Both the position numbers and the translations under genes were made by a program. From Candidatus Firestoneibacteriota bacterium (GTDB lineage: Bacteria; Oederibacteriota; JAAXVQ01), in assembly GCA_013335425.1 (NCBI GenBank), contig JAAXVQ010000177.1, forward strand, positions 1 through 5,180: a stretch of DNA of 5,180 nucleotides, given 5' to 3'. The notes below the pieces were generated by a model. That model saw only the letters and a program-made list of their open reading frames with translations. It made no database searches and was not told the origin of the DNA. Shown one piece after another: positions 1-4,567 of the stretch (the first letter of the stretch is position 1; every line of letters starts with the position of its first letter).

Positions 1-51
1 TCCGGCTTTTAGGCCGGACCGGGTCTGGCTAAAGGCCAAAGGGGAACACAT
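1..51 (+). other. Upstream tail with a short hairpin before rluD
   Basis: Positions 1-6 (TCCGGC) and 13-18 (GCCGGA) form a 6-bp hairpin with the loop TTTTAG. No T-run follows, so it is not a convincing terminator. Two frames close here: TAG at 10-12 and TAA at 30-32. Either could end an upstream gene, but with so few codons visible it cannot be identified. In many bacteria lspA precedes rluD; nothing here proves that. The remaining bases carry the rluD ribosome binding site. Confidence 0.3.
40..44 (+). promoter_or_regulatory. Ribosome binding site deciding the TTG start of rluD
   Basis: AGGGG lies seven bases before the TTG at 52. The frame is closed upstream by TAG at 10-12 and no ATG or GTG lies between, so this site supports TTG 52 as start. 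A second in-frame TTG at 94 is possible but its upstream match (GGGAA) is weaker. Confidence 0.6.
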
Positions 52-1056
52 TTGCAGCATTCAAAAAGTCGGGAAAATTCAAGCCGGGAAACTTTGTCGA
101 TCGCGAAGCAGCTCAAACGTATTTTTCAAGTGGCTCCGGACCAAGCCGGGCAGCGGTTGGATGTTTTTTTGGCCCAACAAGCCCCGGACATCACGCGTTC
201 GGCCGCGGCGCGTCTGATCCGCGAAGGGAACGTGCGCGTGGCCGGGCGTGTGGTCAAGCCCGGTTTGCCGTTGAAAGCCGGCGATCAATTGGAAATGGAA
301 ATTCCGCCGCCGGTACCGACCCGCTTGGAAGCCCAGGCGTTGCCCCTGCAAGTCGTCTATGAAGACACGGATCTTGCCGTGGTCAACAAACCCGCGGGCA
401 TGGTCACGCATCCCGCCCCGGGGCACCCGGACCGCACGCTGGTGAACGCCTTGCTCCACCACTTGACGGGTTTGTCCGGTATCGGCGGGGAAGAGCGTCC
501 GGGCATTGTGCACCGTTTGGACAAGGATACCTCGGGCTTGATGCTGGTGGCCAAAAACGACCGAGCGCATCGGGCGCTCTCGGCCGCCATTCAAGCGCGG
601 ACTGTGCAGCGGTGGTATAAAACCGTGGTTTGGGGGAAGTTGACGGTAGTGCCGCGGCTGGTGGAAAATCAACTGGGGCGCGATCCCAAGAACCGGCAAC
701 TCTATACGGTGGTGGCGCAAGGGCGGTTGTCGAGCACGCGCATTGAATCCCAGGAAATCATCGGCAGCGGCTTTTCCCTGTGGGAGGTGAAGCTCAACAC
801 CGGGCGCACCCACCAGATCCGCGTGCACAGCCGGCACCTGGGCTGTCCGGTGGTGGGGGACCGCGTCTACGGGAAGTCGGCGGAAGCCCGGCTTTTGTCC
901 GGCTTGAAACTGCCCCGCCCCGAGCGCCAATTGCTGCATTCCACCCGGTTGGTCTTTCAGCATCCGATTACCGGGGCCCAATTGGAATTCAACGCCCCCC
1001 TGCCCGAAGACATGACGGTTTTTATCCAAGCCTGCCGGACACGCAACCGGACATAG
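52..1056 (+). CDS. rluD: RluA/RluD-family 23S rRNA pseudouridine synthase
   Basis: Converts specific uridines of 23S rRNA to pseudouridine; RluD proper modifies helix 69 (E. coli U1911, U1915, U1917) during late large-subunit assembly. Seen: an S4-like RNA-binding domain at about residues 33-85 (GQRLDVFLAQ, then a TRSAAARLIREGNVRV segment), a linker, and the catalytic domain from about residue 98. NKPAGMVTHPAPGH at 112-125, HRLDKDTSG at 154-162 with the catalytic Asp157, and GRTHQIRVH at 251-259 are the family motifs, followed by GCPVVGDRVYG at 264-274. The length of 334 aa is normal for RluD with its S4 domain; RluA lacks that domain. The start is TTG, chosen for its ribosome binding site; the first roughly 22 residues are polar and not part of the conserved fold. 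RluD rather than RluC is inferred from overall pattern, so the exact target uridines are less sure than the family. It ends in TAG, 24 bases before the MITE-like element. Confidence 0.93.
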   Translation: MQHSKSRENSSRETLSIAKQLKRIFQVAPDQAGQRLDVFLAQQAPDITRSAAARLIREGNVRVAGRVVKPGLPLKAGDQLEMEIPPPVPTRLEAQALPLQVVYEDTDLAVVNKPAGMVTHPAPGHPDRTLVNALLHHLTGLSGIGGEERPGIVHRLDKDTSGLMLVAKNDRAHRALSAAIQARTVQRWYKTVVWGKLTVVPRLVENQLGRDPKNRQLYTVVAQGRLSSTRIESQEIIGSGFSLWEVKLNTGRTHQIRVHSRHLGCPVVGDRVYGKSAEARLLSGLKLPRPERQLLHSTRLVFQHPITGAQLEFNAPLPEDMTVFIQACRTRNRT

Positions 1057-1090
1057 TGATTTCGAATTATGGTTTGGAAAGGTTGCCTAG

Positions 1091-1132
1091 GCAGGCGCTT
1101 GGTCTTTTTGAAAAAAAGTTTTCGGGGAAAAC
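1091..1132 (+). repeat. Left 42-bp inverted arm
   Basis: Exact reverse complement of 1271-1312. The arm itself contains smaller palindromes: CTTTTTGAAAAAAAG at 1104-1118, and GTTTTC/GAAAAC at 1118-1132 around a GGG loop. Confidence 0.9.
1111..1132 (-). terminator. Mirror-image terminator in the left arm
   Basis: On the minus strand the same 6-bp hairpin (1132-1118) is followed by seven T (complement of 1117-1111). With the right arm it makes a bidirectional, outward-facing pair. No leftward gene is visible that would need it, so it may simply be a consequence of the inverted repeat. Confidence 0.35.
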
Positions 1133-1270
1133 ATGCCCGCCCAGCACCGCTCTTTAGACGCAACTCCTCCGCTCTGCAAGACACGGTTTGCCTACATGTG
1201 GGGACGCGAGTGACCACCGGTGAGGAGGGTTTGATCGAGCGGGTAGCGAGTCCCGCGTGGCGTCAGGGCC

Positions 1271-1292
1271 GTTTTCCCCGAAAACTTTTTTT
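1271..1292 (+). terminator. Weak intrinsic terminator in the right arm
   Basis: GTTTTC (1271-1276) pairs with GAAAAC (1280-1285) around a CCC loop and is followed at once by seven T (1286-1292). The stem is short and AT-rich, so efficiency is uncertain. It points outward from the element and would end rightward transcripts from rluD before the promoter of the TPR operon. Confidence 0.45.
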
Positions 1293-1312
1293 CAAAAAGA
1301 CCAAGCGCCTGC
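1271..1312 (-). repeat. Right 42-bp inverted arm
   Basis: Exact reverse complement of 1091-1132. Outside the core match, AGGCA near both outer ends also agrees after a 3-base indel (left 1089-1093, right 1313-1317 read in reverse). Confidence 0.9.
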
Positions 1313-1339
1313 TGCCTGGTTGCCATGGGTGGCCTTGCC

Positions 1340-1368
1340 TTGAAACGAAATAAATAGTGTGTTAAAAT
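1340..1368 (+). promoter_or_regulatory. Sigma70-type promoter for the TPR-ispE operon
   Basis: TTGAAA at 1340-1345 and TAAAAT at 1363-1368 are separated by exactly 17 bases in an AT-rich stretch. Each box matches the consensus at five of six positions. Transcription would start near 1375, giving a leader of about 165 bases before the TPR gene. It is the best promoter-like sequence I found in the window. Confidence 0.65.
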
Positions 1369-1397
1369 ACGAGCGTTTTCATAAAATATCCGCGGAA

Positions 1398-1528
1398 CGG
1401 GAGACTCGATGATTGCAACCGGTATTCTTCAAGCCAGCTCCGCAGCGGATCGCAAACTCCTGTTCCTGCCGGTTAAGCGTATAATCACCCGTCAGCGTTT
1501 GCAAAAGGCCTCCTGCAAACGTCTCCCG
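1398..1528 (+). promoter_or_regulatory. Structured leader of the TPR-ispE transcript
   Basis: Several complementary segments can nest in the leader RNA: CGGGAGAC at 1398-1405 with GTCTCCCG at 1521-1528 (8 bp); 1417-1424 with 1467-1474 (8 bp including one G-U); TCCGC/GCGGA at 1439-1449; and CGTTTGCA 1496-1503 with TGCAAACG 1514-1521 (8 bp). The outer stem would cover the possible ribosome binding site of the leader ORF and competes with the last stem at base 1521. No T-run follows, so it would act on translation or stability rather than as an intrinsic attenuator. It matches no riboswitch class I recognise. Confidence 0.4.
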
Positions 1529-1534
1529 GCCTGA
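1409..1534 (+). CDS. Possible 41-codon leader peptide
   Basis: An ATG at 1409 sits five bases after GGAG (1400-1403) and opens a frame of 41 codons ending in TGA at 1532-1534. The peptide begins MIATGILQASSAADRK and has a basic, Lys/Arg-rich second half with one Cys; no known domain or signal peptide is visible. It lies wholly between the promoter and the TPR gene, ends six bases before that gene's ATG, and is in the same reading frame. The TPR gene has no good ribosome binding site of its own, so translational coupling to this ORF would explain how it is translated. It could equally be non-coding leader that happens to be open. Confidence 0.35.
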   Translation: MIATGILQASSAADRKLLFLPVKRIITRQRLQKASCKRLPA

Positions 1535-1540
1535 GTCCCA

Positions 1541-3265
1541 ATGCTGATTCCTGATTTTTCAAAATTTTTGCTGCTGACGGGCGCTGTGACGGTACTTGGT
1601 CTGGGTGCGTCCGGTTGCGCCGCCTTGCCGCCGGTTTCCCAACCCTCAGCCGAACTCATGCCCTACGAAGCGCAATATGATTTTGCCGTGGGGCAAATAG
1701 CCGAGCAGAACCGCGATTGGGCGCAGGCCGCAGCAGCTTACCGGCGGGCGCTGCGCGCTGATCCGGAGTCGCTGGTTTTATGGCAAGACCTGGTTGAGAT
1801 GCTCATGCAAAGCGGGCGGGCCGGTCAAGCCGTGGAGGAATTCCGGGCGGCGTTGAAAAAGCATGAAGCGGACCCGGAATGGGTCTTCCTCATGGGAGAG
1901 ATCGCCGATGCGGCGGGCAATACGGTCGAGGCGCAACACCATTACCGCCGGGCCGTGAATTCGGCGCATCCCACGGCCGCCATGTTCACGGCCCTGGGGG
2001 TATTTTTATTGGATCAAGCCGAGGAGGCCGAAGCCCTGGTCTTTTTAGAAAAAGCCCTGGCCTTGGACCCGCATGCACGCGCGGCCCGTTTGGCCGAGGT
2101 GGAAGCGGCCATTGACCGGGAGGATTATGCCCGCGCCCGCAGCGTGTTGCTCGCGGCTTTGGCCGCAGATCCGGATGACGAGGAATGGCTTTTTCGTTTA
2201 GGCAAAGTTGAGGAACTCTCGGGCCGGGAAAAATCCGCCTTGCAGACCTATCAGCGTCTGCTGGAGATCGACCCGGAAAACCCCGAGGCGCGCAGGGCCT
2301 TGGCTGAAATTTATTTGCGCGCACGGGATTATGCCCAAGCCCTGCCGTGGTTGGAGTCCCTGCAAAGAAGCGAACCCCAGGATGCGCTGGTGAAGCGCAA
2401 CCTGGGAGCGGCTTATTTTGAACTCGGGCAATGGGAAGCGGCCCGCCCGCTTTTAAAAGAACTGGCGGAACAGCATAAAGCAGATGCCGTGACCCATTTC
2501 ATGTTGGGAGCGATTTATCGGCAGAAGTCGCTTTGGCTCTTGGCGGAGCAGGAATTGAACGCGGCCCGCAACGCCCCGGAATTGCACCTGGACGCCGAGC
2601 TGGAACTGGCGGGGGTTTGGATAGAACAGGGCGAGCGCGTCCGGGCTGCGGAACTTTTGGCGGAACTTATACCGGAACTCCAAGATCAGCCCCGGAGATT
2701 GCTGCGGTATGCACTCGCGGCATTGCGCTTGGAGGAAGCCGCACAGGCGGGCGCGGCCTTGCAGCGCGCGCTTGTGCTTTCACCGGGTGATCCGGAGCTG
2801 TGTTTTCATCTGGGACGGGTTTTTTTGGCACAAAAAAAAATCTCCGAGGCGGTGCAGGCCTGGTTGCAGGCCGTTCGTCGGGACCCGAAATTTTCCGAAG
2901 CTTGGAACCATTTGGGTTACACGTGCGCGGAAAACGGCATCCGCTTGCCGGAAGCCGAAGGCTGGGCGCGCCGGGCCGTAGCCTTGGAACCGGAGAACGG
3001 CAATTACCACGATTCGCTGGGATGGGTGTATTTTCAGGAAGGGAAATATGCCCCGGCCTTGGAGGAATTACAGCGGGCGTTGGAGTGCTTTCGTTCCCAT
3101 CCCGCGGATTTGGCCCCTGAAGTCTATGACCACCTGGGCGAGGTTTATTCAAAGCTTAACCGGCGGGAAGACGCGTTGCGGGCCTGGCGCCGGGCGCTGG
3201 GTATGAACCCCAAAGATTTGCGTTTGCAGGAAAAAATATCAAAATTCGAGCAGGCAGGAAAATAA
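1541..3265 (+). CDS. TPR-repeat lipoprotein upstream of ispE
   Basis: Predicted envelope lipoprotein of 574 aa, probably a periplasm-facing protein-protein scaffold; the partner is unknown. Residues 8-25 are a hydrophobic signal segment ending in the lipobox-like ASGC with Cys26; Ala27 follows, so by the Lol rule of enterobacteria it would go to the outer membrane. The signal has few positive charges (only Lys8), so lipidation is likely rather than certain. From about residue 42 to 560 nearly everything fits the 34-residue TPR pattern, about 14 units, with A-Y/F-A-L-x-L-x-P spacing; clear ones lie at about 213-246, 247-280, 417-450, 451-485, 486-520 and 526-559. The stretch 454-500 (WNHLGYTCAENG, then DSLGWVYFQEGKY) resembles the C-terminal part of PA4667-like proteins, which also sit upstream of ispE. 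The gene ends four bases before ispE, indicating one operon. A run of nine A lies in codons at 2832-2840. Confidence 0.85.
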   Translation: MLIPDFSKFLLLTGAVTVLGLGASGCAALPPVSQPSAELMPYEAQYDFAVGQIAEQNRDWAQAAAAYRRALRADPESLVLWQDLVEMLMQSGRAGQAVEEFRAALKKHEADPEWVFLMGEIADAAGNTVEAQHHYRRAVNSAHPTAAMFTALGVFLLDQAEEAEALVFLEKALALDPHARAARLAEVEAAIDREDYARARSVLLAALAADPDDEEWLFRLGKVEELSGREKSALQTYQRLLEIDPENPEARRALAEIYLRARDYAQALPWLESLQRSEPQDALVKRNLGAAYFELGQWEAARPLLKELAEQHKADAVTHFMLGAIYRQKSLWLLAEQELNAARNAPELHLDAELELAGVWIEQGERVRAAELLAELIPELQDQPRRLLRYALAALRLEEAAQAGAALQRALVLSPGDPELCFHLGRVFLAQKKISEAVQAWLQAVRRDPKFSEAWNHLGYTCAENGIRLPEAEGWARRAVALEPENGNYHDSLGWVYFQEGKYAPALEELQRALECFRSHPADLAPEVYDHLGEVYSKLNRREDALRAWRRALGMNPKDLRLQEKISKFEQAGK

Positions 3266-3269
3266 TATT

Positions 3270-4148
3270 ATGAAGCATACCGCTGTCAATGCGCCTGCCA
3301 AAATCAACTTGGTCCTGGAGATCGTCCGACGTCGTCCCGACGGGTATCACGATATCAGAACCGTGATGCACACCTTGGAACTCTCCGACACGTTGTTGTT
3401 TACGCCGCGACAGGAAGGGGTGTTGGTTTCTTGCGACACCCCCGGGGTTCCGGCCAATGCCGACAACCTAGCTGCCCGGGCCGCGGAGCTTTTTCGCGAA
3501 GCCTACGGTCTGAAATCCGGCGTGCACATTCATATTCAAAAACGGATTCCCGTGGCTGCGGGGCTGGGCGGGGGGAGCAGTGACGCCGCCGCCACGCTCA
3601 TGGGGTTGTGCCGGTTCTGGAACATTCCGGTAAATTATCGCCGCCTGCACGCGCTCGCCCGGCAACTGGGTTCGGATGTGCCTTTTCTGCTGAAGGGCGG
3701 TTGCGCCCTGGGCACGGGCAAAGGCGACCGGCTTTTTCCCTGGCCGGCGGTCCCGGGCCTGTGGATGCTGGTGATCAACCCCGGTTTTGCCGTGCCCACG
3801 CCCCTGGTTTATAAAAACCTAAAATTGCCGTTGACAAGCAAAAAAAATTATATTAACCTCTTGCGTCCGGCAATTTTAAAGAAAAACCCTGAAAAAATAG
3901 GGCAATATCTTTATAACCAGTTGGAAACAGTCACCTTGAAAATGCATCCGGAAGTCGGCCGCATCAAGGAAGTCCTGCTGGCCCATGGCGCCACCGCCGC
4001 CCTGATGTCGGGCAGCGGGCCAACGGTTTTCGGGATCGTGCCGTCGCCCGAAGCCGGCCAGCAAATGTTGAGAAAGTTGTCGGGTCGTTACCCGTTCGTA
4101 TGCCTGACGCGGACCATAGGGCAGAGCATCAGGAAAAATTTGCGGTAA
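3270..4148 (+). CDS. ispE: 4-diphosphocytidyl-2-C-methyl-D-erythritol kinase
   Basis: Phosphorylates the 2-hydroxyl of CDP-methylerythritol with ATP in the non-mevalonate (MEP) route to isopentenyl diphosphate; cytosolic GHMP kinase. Seen: substrate-binding PAKINL at 9-14 with Lys11, the ATP-binding loop PVAAGLGGGSSDAA at 94-107, SDVPF at 135-139 with the catalytic-type Asp136, and the C-terminal GHMP motif LMSGSGPTVFG at 245-255. The length of 292 aa is usual. ATG 3270 is preceded by AGGA (3256-3259) at ten bases and lies four bases after the TPR stop, so the two are cotranscribed. Codons 180-215 are markedly more AT- and Lys/Asn-rich than the rest and contain an 11-bp inverted repeat; this falls in a region that varies in the family, and the frame is intact. 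It is followed by a terminator, then tRNA-Gln, an order also known from Pseudomonas and relatives. Confidence 0.96.
   Translation: MKHTAVNAPAKINLVLEIVRRRPDGYHDIRTVMHTLELSDTLLFTPRQEGVLVSCDTPGVPANADNLAARAAELFREAYGLKSGVHIHIQKRIPVAAGLGGGSSDAAATLMGLCRFWNIPVNYRRLHALARQLGSDVPFLLKGGCALGTGKGDRLFPWPAVPGLWMLVINPGFAVPTPLVYKNLKLPLTSKKNYINLLRPAILKKNPEKIGQYLYNQLETVTLKMHPEVGRIKEVLLAHGATAALMSGSGPTVFGIVPSPEAGQQMLRKLSGRYPFVCLTRTIGQSIRKNLR
3820..3878 (+). repeat. 11-bp inverted repeat inside ispE
   Basis: TAAAATTGCCG at 3820-3830 is the exact reverse complement of CGGCAATTTTA at 3868-3878, around a 37-base AT-rich loop that includes a run of eight A (3840-3847) and a TTGACA hexamer (3831-3836). It would form a hairpin in the ispE mRNA. 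The frame reads through it as normal-looking but Lys/Asn-rich protein. Confidence 0.6.
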
Positions 4149-4176
4149 TTGCATCGTCGTTTGCGGGCGTTCGTGT

Positions 4177-4204
4177 AAGCAGGAGTCGGCAGCCTGCTTT
4201 TTTT
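4177..4204 (+). terminator. Intrinsic terminator after ispE
   Basis: AAGCAGG (4177-4183) pairs with CCTGCTT (4193-4199) over a nine-base loop, and the T-run extends from 4198 to 4204. It sits 28 bases after the ispE stop and 16 bases before the tRNA, so it should end the TPR-ispE transcript. Since no clear promoter lies between it and the tRNA, read-through may supply tRNA-Gln. Confidence 0.75.
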
Positions 4205-4220
4205 CCAGCAAGAAATTTAC

Positions 4221-4294
4221 TGCCGGATCGTCCAATGGTAGGACTGCGGCCTTTGGAGCCGTCTATCTAGGTTCGAATCCTAGTCCGGCAGCCA
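4221..4294 (+). tRNA. tRNA-Gln (anticodon UUG, CCA encoded)
   Basis: A complete cloverleaf: acceptor TGCCGGA (4221-4227) with TCCGGCA (4284-4290); D-arm GTCC/GGAC (4230-4233, 4241-4244) with GG in the loop; anticodon stem GCGGC/GCCGT (4246-4250, 4258-4262) and loop CTTTGGA giving anticodon TTG at 4253-4255, which reads CAA; T-arm CTAGG/CCTAG (4267-4271, 4279-4283) with the canonical loop TTCGAAT. The discriminator is G (4291), usual for tRNA-Gln, and CCA is encoded at 4292-4294. The weak first acceptor pair (T-A) is typical of glutamine tRNAs. Position after ispE agrees with the conserved ispE-tRNA-Gln neighbourhood of many Proteobacteria. Confidence 0.96.
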
Positions 4295-4319
4295 AAATTT
4301 CGCGCAGCGAAATTTTGGC
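4291..4319 (+). repeat. 13-bp perfect hairpin starting on the tRNA 3' end
   Basis: Bases 4291-4303 and 4307-4319 are exact reverse complements with a GCA loop. The left arm starts with the tRNA discriminator and CCA, so the mature tRNA 3' end would lie inside the stem of the precursor. No T-run follows, so it is not a standard terminator; a processing or protection signal is possible. Only the right arm and loop belong to the direct repeat that recurs at 4430. Confidence 0.75.
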
Positions 4320-4392
4320 AGAGAATCGAAAATGGACAATAGAAAGTTGAAAAACCATTTTCGATTCGGTCACCTTTCGACTCTCTAATTTC
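4300..4392 (+). repeat. Direct repeat, copy 1 (93 bp)
   Basis: Matches 4430-4522 at 88 of 93 positions without gaps, at a 130-base period. It contains a second perfect 13-bp hairpin: 4323-4335 with 4355-4367 around a 19-base loop. A third related segment (4374-4384) is a near reverse complement of 4321-4331, allowing an alternative fold. No ORF is apparent. It looks like a copy of an intergenic palindromic repeat family, not one I can name. Confidence 0.9.
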
Positions 4393-4429
4393 TGCTCTGG
4401 GTTTTTAAAGGTTTGATTAAGAACTTAAG

Positions 4430-4522
4430 TCGCGCAGCGAAATTTTGGCAGAGAATCGAAAATGGACAATAGAAAGTTGAAGAACCAATTTCGATTCGGT
4501 CACATCTCGACTCTCGAATTTC
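4430..4522 (+). repeat. Direct repeat, copy 2 (93 bp)
   Basis: Second copy, 88 of 93 identical to 4300-4392. The hairpin 4453-4465 with 4485-4497 is kept but with one uncompensated mismatch (12 of 13 pairs). The left arm of the tRNA-linked hairpin is absent here, so the repeat boundary falls within that hairpin. The 37 bases between the copies are AT-rich and hold nothing recognisable beyond GGTTTGATT (4410-4418), which recurs after copy 2 at 4524-4532. Confidence 0.9.
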
Positions 4523-4546
4523 GGGTTTGATTCCCGGGTCTAACAG
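4522..4546 (+). other. tRNA T-arm-like remnant
   Basis: CGGG-TTTGATT-CCCG (4522-4536) has the layout of a tRNA T-arm, with T in place of the invariant C of the T-loop, followed by a stretch ending in CAG. Against the 3' part of the tRNA-Gln (from 4270) about 15 of 22 positions agree with one gap. No 5' tRNA half is present. It may be a decayed tRNA piece or a chance hairpin. Confidence 0.25.
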
Positions 4547-4558
4547 ATTCAAATTAAA

Positions 4559-4563
4559 AGGTG
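4559..4563 (+). promoter_or_regulatory. Ribosome binding site of glmU
   Basis: AGGTG, within an AAAAGGTG stretch, ends four bases before ATG 4568 and complements the 3' end of 16S rRNA. I found no convincing sigma70 promoter between the tRNA and this point, so glmU may be read from upstream. Confidence 0.6.
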
Positions 4564-4567
4564 CCGC

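Larger units (their letters stand above)
1081..1324. mobile_element. MITE-like element with long inverted ends and 7-bp flanking direct repeat
   Basis: Two arms of 42 bp (1091-1132 and 1271-1312) are exact reverse complements around a 138-bp core. Allowing a 3-base indel, the similarity reaches outward to 1089 and 1317. GGTTGCC occurs directly at 1081-1087 and again at 1318-1324, as expected for a target-site duplication, with one extra T at 1088. No transposase or convincing ORF lies inside; the frames crossing it are short and mirror each other because the arms are palindromic. This fits a non-autonomous miniature inverted-repeat element, but it is not recognised as a named family, and a single copy cannot prove mobility. 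Alternatives are a long-stem regulatory RNA or a bidirectional terminator structure. Confidence 0.55.

Noticed and set aside
1..18. Terminator of an upstream gene
   Set aside because: The 6-bp hairpin is not followed by a T-run, and the upstream gene is outside the window.
79..1029. Long minus-strand ORF (316 codons) opposite rluD
   Set aside because: It is the antisense shadow of a clearly real gene; its translation is low-complexity, rich in Arg, Gly, Gln and Pro, with no recognisable motif.
1069..1353. ORFs on both strands through the MITE-like element sharing a KLFFKKTKRL-like segment
   Set aside because: The shared peptide arises only because the inverted arms are translated in mirror frames; no ribosome binding site or domain supports them.
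1532..1534. TGA between leader ORF and TPR gene as selenocysteine or recoded codon
   Set aside because: No SECIS-like hairpin was seen right after it, the real genes here end in TAG or TAA and show no internal TGA, and the following ATG starts a plausible signal peptide.
2667..3152. Minus-strand ORF of 161 codons opposite the TPR gene
   Set aside because: Shadow of the TPR gene with a Pro/Arg-rich translation typical of antisense GC-rich DNA.
3831..3859. Sigma70 promoter inside ispE beginning with a perfect TTGACA
   Set aside because: TATATT follows after only 12 bases; at the proper 17-base spacing the hexamer is TAACCT, a poor match.
4300..4522. CRISPR array
   Set aside because: Only two copies of 93 bp with internal palindromes and a 37-base gap; units are far too long for CRISPR repeats and no cas gene is present.
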